A stretch of DNA of 64,000 nt from Streptococcus sp. 29896 (GCF_032594915.1 NZ_CP118733.1:744001-808000), one strand, 5' to 3'; positions 35,458 to 44,633 are shown, counted from the first letter of the stretch. A program made the numbers and translations. The notes: generated by a model not told the origin, from the sequence alone.

Positions 35458-35859
35458 TTAATTCAAGAAGAAATCTTGAGGACCCTTATAGCTATGCTCT
35501 TCTTTGAAAGCCATGTAAACATTAAGCAATGGTGTAAAGAAGAGGTAGAAGACTGACTGTACAGTTGATAAGCCAAAGGCACGGCCATAGTTGTATGTCA
35601 AATAAAGGCTATAGATAGGTCCAGCAACTGGAATCAAGATGAAGAGGATAAAGATACCTTTTTCTTCACCAAAAGTGATGCATTGTTGGATATAAAGGTT
35701 ATAAATTGGAATCAAAGCTTTCCAAGCTGCATAACCAGCACGGCGGAAGAGGACCATGTTTGAAAAAATGGTCAAGAGATACCAAACGACTGAGATGGCG
35801 ATGGTGATCAACCAAAAACCAATCAACATGCCATTTAACAAAGCTTCATCAGAATACAT
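35458..35859 (-). CDS. Small membrane protein, DUF5684-like
   Basis: 133 residues with four hydrophobic segments. GYAAWKALIPIYNLYIQQCITFG and LIPVAGPIYSLYLTYNYGRAFGLS match the DUF5684-type pattern of WxxxIPxYN after helix 1-2. Function unknown. Extended -10 TGATATAAT on the minus strand at about 35889-35897 and AGGAGA before the ATG. Monocistronic. Confidence 0.75.
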   Translation of the reverse strand: MYSDEALLNGMLIGFWLITIAISVVWYLLTIFSNMVLFRRAGYAAWKALIPIYNLYIQQCITFGEEKGIFILFILIPVAGPIYSLYLTYNYGRAFGLSTVQSVFYLFFTPLLNVYMAFKEEHSYKGPQDFFLN

Positions 35860-35949
35860 AAATAAATCTCCTTTTCTTTTATGAGTTCATTATATCAGTA
35901 TTAATCCAGTAATACAAGATAAATGTGCATTTTTTTGAAAAATTTTCTG

Positions 35950-35979
35950 AAAAAGTCGATTTTCCAAAGAAAACCGACT
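35950..35979 (-). terminator. Terminator of peptidase T transcript
   Basis: On the minus strand AGTCGGTTTTC pairs with GAAAATCGACT (one G-U) followed by T residues. The wobble is only satisfied on the minus strand, giving the direction. Confidence 0.82.
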
Positions 35980-35985
35980 GAAAGA

Positions 35986-37206
35986 TTATTTAAAAGTGAC
36001 AATTCCAAGGATTACATCGACGGCTTTTTCCATGGTTTCGAGGCTGACGAACTCGAAGCGGCCGTGCATGTTTTCACCACCGGCGAAGATGTTTGGCGTT
36101 GGGATGCCCATGAAGGAAATCTTGGAGCCGTCTGTTCCGCCGCGAACAGGCTCAATCAGTGGCTTGATGCCCAGATTTTCCATGACGTCCTTAGCGATAT
36201 TGATAGGGGTCATGTCTTTTTCGATGATTTTCTTCATGTTGTAGTACTGGTCATGCAGGTTGACAATGACGCGTGGAGTATCAAAGTAGGCATTCATCTT
36301 TTCAGCAATGTCCAGCATGAGTTGTTTGCGGGCAAGGAAATCCTCTTCCTCAAAGTCGCGGATGATATAGGTGGTAGAAGCAGTATCGACACTGCCTTCC
36401 ATGTTCATCAAGTGGAAGAAGCCTTCATAACCTTCAGTTTTTTCAGGACGATCTGCTTCAGGAAGGGCATTGTGGAAGTCAATGGCAAGTTGGAAGGCAT
36501 TGATCATCTGGTCCTTGGCAGATCCTGGGTGGACATTGCGGCCTAGGAAGTCAATCTTAGCACCCGCTGCTGAGAAGGTTTCGTACTGGAGTTCGCCCAG
36601 CGGTCCTCCGTCCATAGTGTAGGCAAAGTCCACATCAAAGTCTTCCACATCAAACTTGTCTGCACCGACACCGATTTCTTCATCAGGACCAAAGCCCACA
36701 CGGATTTCGCAGTGTTTGATGTCAGGATTTTGGACTAGGAATTCAATGGCTGTCATGATTTCGGCAATTCCTGACTTGTCATCAGAGCCTAGCAAGGTAG
36801 TGCCGTCTGTGGTAATCAGGGTTTGACCGTGGTAGTTGGCAAGTTGTGGGAAGTCTTTTGGATGCAATTCGTAGCCAGAAGTTCCCAAGGCAATTGGGTT
36901 TCCGTCGTAGTTTTCGATGATCTGCGGATTCACACCTTCTGCGTTGAAATCCGCTGTATCCATGTGGGCGATGAAACCAATCTTGCGGGTCAAATTTGGA
37001 TCATTGGCAGGCAGTGTTCCCACAGCAAAGCCGTTTGGTAGGTAGTGGACATTCTGTAAGCCGATGCGTTTCATTTCAGGCAGAAGGATATTCTGTGCGA
37101 ACTCAACTTGGTTCTGGGTAGAAGGTGTGGTAGTCGAGTTTTCATCTGAGCGGGTATTTTCTTTGACATAGACTAAAAAGCGGTCTAAGAGTGTTGGGTA
37201 TTTCAT
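35986..37206 (-). CDS. pepT: Peptidase T (tripeptide aminopeptidase)
   Basis: 406 residues, family length. M20B zinc exopeptidase that removes the N-terminal residue of tripeptides in the cytosol. Metal and catalytic residues are in [10 protein letters not shown] (His, Asp), [12 protein letters not shown] (bridging Asp) and [12 protein letters not shown] (Glu-Glu). The dimerisation domain contains [14 protein letters not shown]. Downstream of the Cof-type phosphatase gene by 9 nt, so the two are one operon. Confidence 0.95.
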   Translation of the reverse strand: MKYPTLLDRFLVYVKENTRSDENSTTTPSTQNQVEFAQNILLPEMKRIGLQNVHYLPNGFAVGTLPANDPNLTRKIGFIAHMDTADFNAEGVNPQIIENYDGNPIALGTSGYELHPKDFPQLANYHGQTLITTDGTTLLGSDDKSGIAEIMTAIEFLVQNPDIKHCEIRVGFGPDEEIGVGADKFDVEDFDVDFAYTMDGGPLGELQYETFSAAGAKIDFLGRNVHPGSAKDQMINAFQLAIDFHNALPEADRPEKTEGYEGFFHLMNMEGSVDTASTTYIIRDFEEEDFLARKQLMLDIAEKMNAYFDTPRVIVNLHDQYYNMKKIIEKDMTPINIAKDVMENLGIKPLIEPVRGGTDGSKISFMGIPTPNIFAGGENMHGRFEFVSLETMEKAVDVILGIVTFK

Positions 37207-37215
37207 AGTGTCTCC

Positions 37216-38031
37216 TTATTTGTTCAAAATATGTTTTTCAATGGCCTTGGCAACGCCGTTGTTTTCATTGGTGTCGGTGATGTCTTGGGCGATCGCCTTG
37301 ACCTGCTCGTTAGCGTTGCCCATGGCAATACCAAGTCCAGCAAATTCAATCATTTCCAGGTCATTGTTGGCATCTCCCATAGCCATGATTTCTTCTGGGA
37401 GAATACCGAGGCGGTCTGCCAGTTTTTTCAAACCTGTGGCCTTGCTTGCGCCGTTTGGTAAAATTTCCAAGATATAGTCCTGTGAACGAACGGTGGAATA
37501 GGCTTGGCTAAGTACAGGATTGTGTTGATTTTCAAAGGCATCAATATGCTCTTTTTCACCGACGAACATGGCTTCAAAGAAGCGATGCTGACCCGACAGA
37601 GCTTCCTTCAAATCAATTGGTTGAGGAGTCATGCCCACTAAACGTGCGTCCAAATCAACCATATCATTCGCTTTTTCGGCAAGAACAAAGTAGTCCTCTT
37701 CGTCAAATAAGGAAATCTGTACCTGGTCTGAATTTGTGAAGCCATCTAAGTATGCAATGTCTTGGCCTGTGAGTTCTTCCCAGTCGATCAAAGACCAGTC
37801 GCGGGTGAGGTGAGTGGAGCAGCCATTGTTGACAATGATGTACTCATCTTCTGTATCAAATCCCAACTGCTGAACGAAGGGCTTGACCCCAACAAGGGGA
37901 CGGCCTGTACACAAAACGACTGTCACACCAGCTGCCACAGCCTTATGGATGGCATCAATCTGCGGCTGCATCAATTCCTTTTTCTCGTTTAGGAGCGTAC
38001 CGTCCATGTCGAGGGCGATCAGTTTTATCAT
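37216..38031 (-). CDS. Cof-type HAD-IIB phosphatase
   Basis: 271 residues from ATG 38031 with GGAGGTAATT upstream; an in-frame ATG at 38199 is rejected for lack of RBS and homologous start. Motif I LIALDMDGTLL, motif II VVLCTGRP, motif III Lys in the ASKATGLKKLADRLG region, motif IV MGDANNDLEMIEFAGLGIAMGNA. This is the YidA/Cof subgroup, which dephosphorylates sugar phosphates, FMN or pyridoxal phosphate; substrate not resolvable. Operon with pepT. Confidence 0.9.
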   Translation of the reverse strand: MIKLIALDMDGTLLNEKKELMQPQIDAIHKAVAAGVTVVLCTGRPLVGVKPFVQQLGFDTEDEYIIVNNGCSTHLTRDWSLIDWEELTGQDIAYLDGFTNSDQVQISLFDEEDYFVLAEKANDMVDLDARLVGMTPQPIDLKEALSGQHRFFEAMFVGEKEHIDAFENQHNPVLSQAYSTVRSQDYILEILPNGASKATGLKKLADRLGILPEEIMAMGDANNDLEMIEFAGLGIAMGNANEQVKAIAQDITDTNENNGVAKAIEKHILNK

Positions 38032-38199
38032 AATTACCTCCTTGTTTCTACTAGGACTAGTATAGCACAATTTAGAAAGGAGGGGGGAAAGAAATTCGAT
38101 GAAGGATCCTGAGAAGGAGAACATAAAATAGTATCTCTTATAGCTCCAAAAACATAGATAAAAATGATATACTAAATTAAAAAGCATCAAGGAGTCCAA

Positions 38200-38634
38200 A
38201 TGTTATACCAAGCAGACCTATTTCACCAAGTTGAACAGCATTTACGATTAGAAGGCATTCTCCAAGAATTTGAAAGTAAGAATGGGCCGATAAAAGGGCG
38301 AATGATGATTCAAGAAGTAGCCATACCAGAAGAGTTGAATTTTTCCTTTGATCCAGCTGACCAGGTCAAAGGTTATATGGCTTCCTTTGATTTTTATGAG
38401 ATGGAATTGGGCATAGCCTATAGTCACACACAAAAGAAACCTGCCTCAGGCATTTGGTTTCGTCCTCAGGAGGAAGCAGCCGAAGAGCCTAGTAAAGAAT
38501 GGATCGAATTTTTTATCAAAACCTTATTTGAAAACTTGACTCATGAAACAGGTATAGGCATGCCCATATTCAGTTTTGTTAATGATACAAGTGATTTTAC
38601 CCTGATACCGACTGTTAAAAACACAAAAATGTAA
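38200..38634 (+). CDS. Hypothetical protein, no family recognised
   Basis: 144 residues, ATG 38200 preceded by AAGGAG and by an extended -10 TGATATACT at about 38165-38175, so it is very likely a real gene. Soluble, acidic, with no signal peptide or membrane segment. The mixed alpha/beta composition includes EGILQEFESKNGPIKGRMMIQEV and WIEFFIKTLFENLTHETGIGMP. Located between a divergent phosphatase gene and a wall-anchored glycosidase; no functional link is evident. Confidence 0.7.
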   Translation: MLYQADLFHQVEQHLRLEGILQEFESKNGPIKGRMMIQEVAIPEELNFSFDPADQVKGYMASFDFYEMELGIAYSHTQKKPASGIWFRPQEEAAEEPSKEWIEFFIKTLFENLTHETGIGMPIFSFVNDTSDFTLIPTVKNTKM

Positions 38635-38690
38635 TCGTTTACAACCAACTAGAATTATGTTAATATATCATTAAAAAGGAGGACATGTTG

Positions 38691-41384
38691 ATGAAAAAGT
38701 ACCAAACCTATCTAGCGGCAGCAGCCCTGGCAGCAGCCCTTGTTCCAGCTATGGAGGCAAAGGCTGAGACAGATCTTTCTGTCAGTCAACCAAGTTCTGG
38801 AAGCAGCTTAGAAAGTCAACCTGTGGTTTCAGAGACAGGTGGATCCAGTAATGTAGCACCGGAAACAGCAACCCCTGCAACTAGCGAAGAGACTCATTCT
38901 TCTATCCTAGTTACAGAAACACCAACAGAGGAGTTGACACAGCCCAAAGAAGAGCCTCTTATTGCCACGACTGAGGAAAAAGATGTAGATGGACTGATTG
39001 CAGATATGACAGTCCGTCAAAAAATCACTCATATGTTGATGCCAGACTTTCGAAAATGGCAGGCAGAAGGTGAAGCTGCAGCAACGGATGTTACAGTTGT
39101 GCATGACGAGATTGCAGAAGCTATAGATCAGTATGACTTTGGAGGTGTTATCCTTTTTGCAGAAAATGTTAAGGCAACAGATCAGACCTTCCATTTAACC
39201 CAGGCCTTGCAAGATGCAGCTATCAGTAATAAAGCCAATAATGGAAAAATTCCTCTCTTGATTGGGATTGACCAAGAAGGTGGTATCGTCTATCGTTTAG
39301 GCTCAGGAACCGCTCTTCCTGGCAACATGGCAATCGGTGCAACGGATAGCACCATGATTGCGAAAGAAGCAGGTGAAATCATTGGTCGGGAGCTATCAGC
39401 CTTGGGCATCAACGTTGATTTCGCCCCAGTTTTGGATACCAATAATAATCCCAATAACCCTGTTATCGGCCTCCGTTCCTTCTCATCTGATCCTGAAAGA
39501 GTTGCTCGACTTGGTGTGGCTATGATGTCAGGTATTCAGGACTATAATGTAGCAGTTGCAGCCAAGCATTTCCCAGGGCATGGGGATACTGCGGTGGATT
39601 CCCATACTGGGCTTCCTTTGGTTGATAAGTCCTATGATCAGTTGAATGCTCTGGAACTCTTGCCTTTCAAAGTGGCAGTTGAAAATGGTGTCGATATGCT
39701 GATGACAGCCCATATCCAATACCCACAGATTGAAAAAGACAAGGTGATTTCAAAAGATTCTGGAGAAGAAATTTATATTCCGGCAACCTTGTCAGACGAT
39801 ATTTTAACAGGCCTAGTCCGAAACCAATATGGCTACGAAGGTATAATTATTTCAGATGCTATGGGGATGGATGCTATTGCCAAAAACTTTGGTGAGACAG
39901 AGGCTGCCTTGATGGCTATTCAAGCTGGTGTGGATATTGTCCTCATGCCGACTGTTCTTCGTTCCAAGGCGGATTTGGCAAAGATTGACCGAATCATTGA
40001 TGCAATCGAAGTAGCGGTCCAGTCTGGTCAGTTAGATGAAAGTCGCCTGGATGCATCTGTAAAACGGATTTTGACTCTCAAGGAAAAACGAGGGGTCCTG
40101 AATTTCAAGACAGAAGATAAATCCCTAGAAACAGCTTTGGCACAAGTAGGTTCAGAGCTCAACCGTGATCTGGAACGAATGATTGCAGCAAGTGCCGTAA
40201 CCGTTGTGAAAAATGACGACACCATTCTACCATTTAAGGTGACTGAAGGAGACCATGTCTTACTCCTTGGAGCTTACAACAATGAATTGCCAGGCCTAGA
40301 ATTGGGAATGCGTCGCCTCAAAGCGGATGGTATCATCCCAGAAACGGTCACTTTTGAAGCTGTTCGTTACAACAATCAATCCACCATCGACCAGCTCAAA
40401 GAAAAAATTGATGCTGCTAGCCATGTTATTGTCATCTCAGAAATTGGTAGAGAAGCCCAGCTTGCGGCAGATGTATGGCTAACAAAAATCCCGACAGAAG
40501 TTGTAGCTTATGCCAACGAAACCAATAAAAAAGCAGCAGTCTTGAGTATTTCTAAACCATACGATGTGGCAAACTATCCAGCTGCCAAGGCCATCCTGGC
40601 AGTCTATGGCAACAAGGGGATGGATCCAACAGAATCCCTCCGCCCAGATAATGCATTTGGACCCAATATCACAGCAGGTGTCGAAGTTATTTTCAACGGT
40701 CTCAAACATATAGGCCGCTTACCAGTTGATATTCCGATGATTGAAAACGGAAGCTTATCAGACACAGCGATTGCTTATGGCATAAACTACGGACTTTTCT
40801 ATAATGATCCTGTAAAACAGATTGAAGTCAATTTACCAGAGTCAGTTCCTCAAAACACCGCCTTTTCAGCCTTACTTAACTACCATAGTCTTTTGGGCTT
40901 GGAAAAAGCAGAGCATACGATCAAGATCCAAATCAATACCAAGCATTTCACTGCTCAACCGCACGAAACCTACACCATCGATGGAGATTATGTAATCTTT
41001 AACCGTGCAGCCAATGCAAGTGGGGATTTACAGCTTTATTTAGTAGGAACACAACTTGGAGAAGCCCAGCCAATCCTAGATATTGTCATTCAAGATGCCA
41101 TTGGCCGTGTCTTCGGCCTTGAAGAAGCAGCCAATGATTTGCGCCCTGTCTATGTCGTGAAAGCAACAGATGACACCAAAGAGACAACGCATCCAACTGA
41201 AGGCGGAGCTGACAAGAAAAAGCTGGATACAAAACCAGTCATCCAACCACTTGCCAATAAGAAAGAAGAAACAAGTTCGAAACAGTTACCAAGTACAGGT
41301 CAAGTATCTGACCAGGCTAGTCTTATTCTTGGATTAGGACTGGGCATGTTGGCCTTGGCTTATAAGGGGAGAAGAGAGGTGTAA
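38691..41384 (+). CDS. LPXTG-anchored glycoside hydrolase family 3 beta-N-acetylhexosaminidase
   Basis: 897 residues from ATG 38691; AAGGAGG (38676-38682) is 8 nt away, whereas an ATG at 38685 would leave only 2 nt. Signal peptide ends near AKA/ET (about residue 25). Residues 26-95 are a Ser/Thr/Glu-rich stalk. The GH3 barrel includes LIGIDQEGGIVYRL, KHFPGHGDTAVDSHTGLP (the NagZ His/Asp loop) and IISDAMGMDAI (nucleophile Asp). A GH3-C-type domain and a beta domain of unknown type follow. Sorting signal is LPSTG, hydrophobic stretch, then KGRREV. The enzyme should remove N-acetylglucosamine from peptidoglycan fragments or host glycans at the cell surface. Confidence 0.9.
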   Translation: MKKYQTYLAAAALAAALVPAMEAKAETDLSVSQPSSGSSLESQPVVSETGGSSNVAPETATPATSEETHSSILVTETPTEELTQPKEEPLIATTEEKDVDGLIADMTVRQKITHMLMPDFRKWQAEGEAAATDVTVVHDEIAEAIDQYDFGGVILFAENVKATDQTFHLTQALQDAAISNKANNGKIPLLIGIDQEGGIVYRLGSGTALPGNMAIGATDSTMIAKEAGEIIGRELSALGINVDFAPVLDTNNNPNNPVIGLRSFSSDPERVARLGVAMMSGIQDYNVAVAAKHFPGHGDTAVDSHTGLPLVDKSYDQLNALELLPFKVAVENGVDMLMTAHIQYPQIEKDKVISKDSGEEIYIPATLSDDILTGLVRNQYGYEGIIISDAMGMDAIAKNFGETEAALMAIQAGVDIVLMPTVLRSKADLAKIDRIIDAIEVAVQSGQLDESRLDASVKRILTLKEKRGVLNFKTEDKSLETALAQVGSELNRDLERMIAASAVTVVKNDDTILPFKVTEGDHVLLLGAYNNELPGLELGMRRLKADGIIPETVTFEAVRYNNQSTIDQLKEKIDAASHVIVISEIGREAQLAADVWLTKIPTEVVAYANETNKKAAVLSISKPYDVANYPAAKAILAVYGNKGMDPTESLRPDNAFGPNITAGVEVIFNGLKHIGRLPVDIPMIENGSLSDTAIAYGINYGLFYNDPVKQIEVNLPESVPQNTAFSALLNYHSLLGLEKAEHTIKIQINTKHFTAQPHETYTIDGDYVIFNRAANASGDLQLYLVGTQLGEAQPILDIVIQDAIGRVFGLEEAANDLRPVYVVKATDDTKETTHPTEGGADKKKLDTKPVIQPLANKKEETSSKQLPSTGQVSDQASLILGLGLGMLALAYKGRREV

Positions 41385-41482
41385 AATCAGGCTAACCTCT
41401 TGATAAACAGGCTGCTAACTCACTTTATGAAAAAAGGAAAATCAGCCCAAAGAAAAAAATTGTGAAAATTTGAGCGTAAATT

Positions 41483-41511
41483 TTGAAATCGGTATCAAAA
41501 TCCAGTATAAT
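41483..41511 (+). promoter_or_regulatory. nox promoter
   Basis: TTGAAA (41483-41488), 17-bp spacer, TATAAT (41506-41511). Strong-looking sigma-A promoter 44 nt before the start codon. Confidence 0.75.
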
Positions 41512-41555
41512 GGATGATGTAAAAAAATATTTATTTTGAAAGTGAGATTTTACTT

Positions 41556-42923
41556 ATGTCTAAAATCGTTGTTGTCGGTGCTAACCACGCAGGTACTGCC
41601 GCAATCAAAACTATGTTGACAAATTATGGTCAAGAAAACGAAATCGTTGTATTTGACCAAAACTCAAACATCTCATTCTTGGGTTGTGGTATGGCTTTGT
41701 GGATTGGTGAGCAAATTGCTGGTCCAGAAGGACTTTTCTACTCTGATAAAGAACAATTGGAAAGCATGGGCGCAAAAGTTTACATGGAGTCACCTGTTAC
41801 AGCTATCGACTATGAATCAAAAACAGTTACTGCACTTGTAAACGGTCAAGAGCACGTTGAAGCTTACGACAAACTTCTCTTTGCGACAGGTTCACAACCA
41901 ATCTTGCCACCAATCAAAGGTGCTGCAATCAAAGAAGGTTCTCTTGAATTTGAAGCAACTCTTGAAAACTTGCAATTCGTTAAATTGTACCAAAACTCAG
42001 CAGATGTTATTGAAAAATTGAAAAACAAAGACATCAACCGCGTAGCAGTAGTTGGTGCTGGTTACATCGGTGTTGAGCTTGCAGAAGCATTCCAACGTAA
42101 AGGCAAAGAAGTTATCCTTATCGACGTTGTAGACACATGTTTGGCTGGTTACTATGACCGCGACTTGTCAGACCTTATGGCTAAAAACATGGAAGACAAC
42201 GGTATCAAACTTGCCTTTGGTGAAACTGTTCAAGAAGTTGCTGGTGATGGCAAAGTTGAGAAAATCATCACTGACAAGAACGAATACGATGTTGACATGG
42301 TTATCTTGGCTGTTGGTTTCCGTCCAAACACTGCATTTGCAGGTGAAGGAATCGAGCGCTTCCGTAACGGTGCCTTCCTTGTAAACAAACGCCAAGAAAC
42401 TTCAATCCCAGGTGTATACGCTATCGGTGACTGTGCAACTATCTACGACAATGCTACTGGCGACACAAGCTACATCGCTTTGGCTTCAAACGCAGTACGT
42501 ACTGGTATTGTAGCGGCTCACAACATCTGTGGTACTGACCTTGAAGGTATCGGTGTACAAGGTTCTAACGGTATCTCTATCTATGGTCTTAACCTTGTAT
42601 CAACAGGTTTGACACTTGAAAAAGCTACTCGTCTTGGTTTGAACGCTGCTGTTACTGAAGTAACAGACAACCAAAAACCAGAATTCATGGAGCACGGTAA
42701 CTTCCCAGTAACTATCAAGATCGTTTACGATAAAGATTCACGTCGTATCCTTGGTGCGCAAATGGCTGCTCGTGAAGATATCTCATTGGGTATCCACCTC
42801 TTCTCATTGGCAATCCAAGAAGGCGTAACAATTGAAAAATTGGCCTTGACAGACTTGTTCTTCTTGCCACACTTCAACAAACCATACAACTACATCACAG
42901 TAGCTGCCTTGGGTGCTGAATAA
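41556..42923 (+). CDS. nox: NADH oxidase (water-forming)
   Basis: 455 residues. Flavoprotein of the pyridine nucleotide-disulfide reductase class that reduces O2 to water with NADH, regenerating NAD+ and removing oxygen. FAD site [13 protein letters not shown], single redox Cys44 in [14 protein letters not shown]-binding [26 protein letters not shown], and second FAD motif [11 protein letters not shown]. Codon use is highly biased (similar to pyk), indicating high expression. Terminator directly downstream. A CoA-disulfide reductase is the main alternative, but the overall sequence fits streptococcal Nox. Confidence 0.94.
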   Translation: MSKIVVVGANHAGTAAIKTMLTNYGQENEIVVFDQNSNISFLGCGMALWIGEQIAGPEGLFYSDKEQLESMGAKVYMESPVTAIDYESKTVTALVNGQEHVEAYDKLLFATGSQPILPPIKGAAIKEGSLEFEATLENLQFVKLYQNSADVIEKLKNKDINRVAVVGAGYIGVELAEAFQRKGKEVILIDVVDTCLAGYYDRDLSDLMAKNMEDNGIKLAFGETVQEVAGDGKVEKIITDKNEYDVDMVILAVGFRPNTAFAGEGIERFRNGAFLVNKRQETSIPGVYAIGDCATIYDNATGDTSYIALASNAVRTGIVAAHNICGTDLEGIGVQGSNGISIYGLNLVSTGLTLEKATRLGLNAAVTEVTDNQKPEFMEHGNFPVTIKIVYDKDSRRILGAQMAAREDISLGIHLFSLAIQEGVTIEKLALTDLFFLPHFNKPYNYITVAALGAE

Positions 42924-42935
42924 TTAATTGAATAC

Positions 42936-42965
42936 AAAAGCTCAGAGATGACTCTGGGCTTTTTT
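42936..42965 (+). terminator. nox terminator
   Basis: AAAGCTCAGAG pairs with CTCTGGGCTTT around ATGA, followed by T residues. Confidence 0.9.
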
Positions 42966-43056
42966 CTACCATTTGTCAAGCCTATCAAGGTATTTGATGA
43001 AAAATATTTTGAGTTCAATAGTCAAAATAAGGAAATTGTTTTCTTTTGGACTAAAG

Positions 43057-43119
43057 TTTCGTGTAAAAAAGAGTACACGAAATTAACACCTTATGTTGAA
43101 AATTTTTGATAAGGTGTTA
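43057..43119. repeat. Two adjacent perfect hairpins beside IS110 element
   Basis: Hairpin A: TTTCGTGTA (43057-43065) and TACACGAAA (43074-43082), 9 bp, 8-nt loop. Hairpin B: TAACACCTTAT (43084-43094) and ATAAGGTGTTA (43109-43119), 11 bp, 14-nt loop. They are separated by one base. Neither has a convincing T-run, so they do not look like terminators. They lie between the nox terminator and the transposase stop codon; they may be part of the IS right end or the target site. Confidence 0.7.
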
Positions 43120-43141
43120 CAATAATATTGCATAAACAATC

Positions 43142-44344
43142 TTACTGATTTTGGGTTAAAGTGTAATCGTAAAGTTTGTTATGCGTTATGAGGTAATACA
43201 TTGTCCGAATGAGACGATGTATGGAGGCAATCGTGTGTGGCTTTGTAGAAGTCGTTTGCGATTGTCTTTTTCGTTTCTCATAAAAGTCGGCGATATGGCA
43301 AGGATTGGTGTGACTGGCTGAAGCGATATTGTGAATGCATTTGAACAGAATCTTTCTAGCGTAGGGATTGCCACGCTTGGTAATGTGTTCCTTAGCGAGG
43401 AAGTTACCAGATTCATAGTGTCTCAGGTCAATACCGATAAAGGCATTGATTTGATTGGCAGACTGAAAACGGCGAATATCTCCCAGTTCACCAATAATAC
43501 TTGTTGCAGTAGTCTCAGCTATTCCAGGAATAGAGAGCAGAATGTCATATTCAGGTAATGGCTGAGCTAGTTCCACCATTTGGTCTAGGACAGTTTGTCT
43601 CTGTTCAGAAAGCCGAAGCAATTCTTTTCCATAGTAACGCACCTCTTCCAGCATTGGAGAGGTTTTCTTGACGGCACAATAAGATTGATTAGCTAGTGCT
43701 ATCAGCTTCTCAGCTAAGTACGCCACACGCTTGTCAGAAATCCGTTTTGAGGTGGACTGACGAATGCTCTCTGAGAGTTCGTCCTTGCTTAAATGAAGCA
43801 CGAAGTCCTTGCAAGGAAAAGCTATGACCAGGTTCCAGTATTGTTCGCCAGATGGTGTTGATAAGATATTTTCCAATTCAGGAAAAGTGACTTGTAAGAC
43901 CTTGTGCAGACGGTTTTTAGCTCGAACAATGTCCTCGGTCAGATTCTGATAGAAACGGCTAAGATCCCGCAAGTTTTGGTAGACTTCTTCTTGGACATAA
44001 GTGGGTTTACGATTCAGCACAAATTGAGATTGAGCCAGTTTTTCGGCGTCAATTTGATCTGTTTTCCGCACACGCAAGCTATCCAGTTGCTTCTTAGCTT
44101 CTAAGGGATTAAGCCGTGTATAAGCATAGCCATTATCTTCTAGAAAAGTTTGGAGACGGCGAGAGTAGACACCTGTTGCTTCAAAGATGATTTCTGGCTT
44201 ATGGACGGTTCTCAAATCGCCAAGTAGCCAAGCAAAGCCTAAGGCGTCATTGGATATGGTATAGCCATGAACTTTCTCACCATTGACTAGAATGGCCACT
44301 TCTGAACTTACCTTACTCACATCAATCCCAAAAACTGCACGCAT
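43142..44344 (-). CDS. IS110-family transposase (DEDD recombinase)
   Basis: 400 residues from ATG 44344, with AGAGGT 8 nt upstream; an in-frame ATG at 44485 is rejected because it would run through the structured leader. N-terminal RuvC-like DEDD domain: Asp8 in FGIDVSK, Glu55 in IIFEATGVYS, Asp96 and Asp99 in KTDQIDAEKLA. A central coiled coil follows (about 125-310). The C-terminal Transposase_20 domain has LLSIPGIAETTATSIIGELGD, FIGIDLRHYESGNF and ITKRGNPYARKILF; the Ser in YESGN is a candidate for the catalytic serine (inference). IS110 enzymes cut and join DNA under guidance of a bridge RNA made from the element. Frame is complete. Confidence 0.93.
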   Translation of the reverse strand: MRAVFGIDVSKVSSEVAILVNGEKVHGYTISNDALGFAWLLGDLRTVHKPEIIFEATGVYSRRLQTFLEDNGYAYTRLNPLEAKKQLDSLRVRKTDQIDAEKLAQSQFVLNRKPTYVQEEVYQNLRDLSRFYQNLTEDIVRAKNRLHKVLQVTFPELENILSTPSGEQYWNLVIAFPCKDFVLHLSKDELSESIRQSTSKRISDKRVAYLAEKLIALANQSYCAVKKTSPMLEEVRYYGKELLRLSEQRQTVLDQMVELAQPLPEYDILLSIPGIAETTATSIIGELGDIRRFQSANQINAFIGIDLRHYESGNFLAKEHITKRGNPYARKILFKCIHNIASASHTNPCHIADFYEKRKRQSQTTSTKPHTIASIHRLIRTMYYLITHNKLYDYTLTQNQ

Positions 44345-44375
44345 GATATTACCTCTTTGTCTTGAATGATTCCTT

Positions 44376-44573
44376 GTTTTAGTGATGTCATTTTCAATAC
44401 TCGACGTCTGGCGTCCCACATACTTTGATAACATTCTTTCTAAAACAGGTGTCTTGCCAGTTTTTGTTGCGACGTCTAGCGTCAAAAAGCCCTACGACTT
44501 AACAAGACACCTCTACTTTATCATAAAGAAAAAGTAGTGAGTACTCTCTCCCGTCGGAGATTTCCTCACTACT
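44376..44573 (-). ncRNA. Candidate IS110 bridge RNA
   Basis: About 198 nt upstream of the transposase start. Order on the minus strand: 5' stem-loop AGTAGTGAG/CTCACTACT (44573-44565 with 44541-44533) with inner TCTCC/GGAGA; then a 10-bp stem AGGTGTCTTG/CAAGACACCT (44512-44503 with 44456-44447) closing a 46-nt loop; then, directly adjacent, a 7-bp stem GTTTTAG/CTAAAAC (44446-44440 with 44382-44376) closing a 57-nt loop. Each loop holds one copy of GACGCYAGACGTCG. A -10-like CATACT at 44585-44580 would start transcription at about 44573, the first base of the 5' stem. Size and two-loop layout match the published bridge RNA plan; guide pairing was not solved. Confidence 0.6.
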
Positions 44574-44633
44574 AATCTTAGTATGTTTTAGTTGTCGTCT
44601 ATCACATTGTCCACTGCCTATTGAGAGATTTTT

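Larger units (their letters stand above)
43120..44600 (-). mobile_element. IS110-family insertion sequence (ends approximate)
   Basis: Consists of a single DEDD transposase gene (43142-44344, minus strand) and a long non-coding leader at about 44345-44600. IS110-group elements lack clear terminal inverted repeats and leave only a dinucleotide core, so ends cannot be set by inspection; the right end lies somewhere around 43050-43140 and the left end around 44575-44630. The element separates nox from pcrA. The transposase frame is intact, so the element may be active. Confidence 0.75.

Noticed and set aside
38032..38199. Upstream extension of the Cof-type phosphatase with a hydrophobic stretch
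   Set aside because: GGAGG immediately precedes ATG 38031 and HAD motif I follows at once; the extension would overlap the promoter of the divergent orphan gene.
43084..43119. Hairpin B as a terminator of the transposase gene
   Set aside because: The stem is perfect but neither strand has a proper T-run after it, and it lies beside another perfect hairpin, so another role is more likely.
44345..44485. Extended transposase N-terminus beginning at 44485
   Set aside because: The IS110 DEDD domain starts with the FGIDVSK segment directly after Met at 44344, which has an RBS; the extension covers structured leader RNA.
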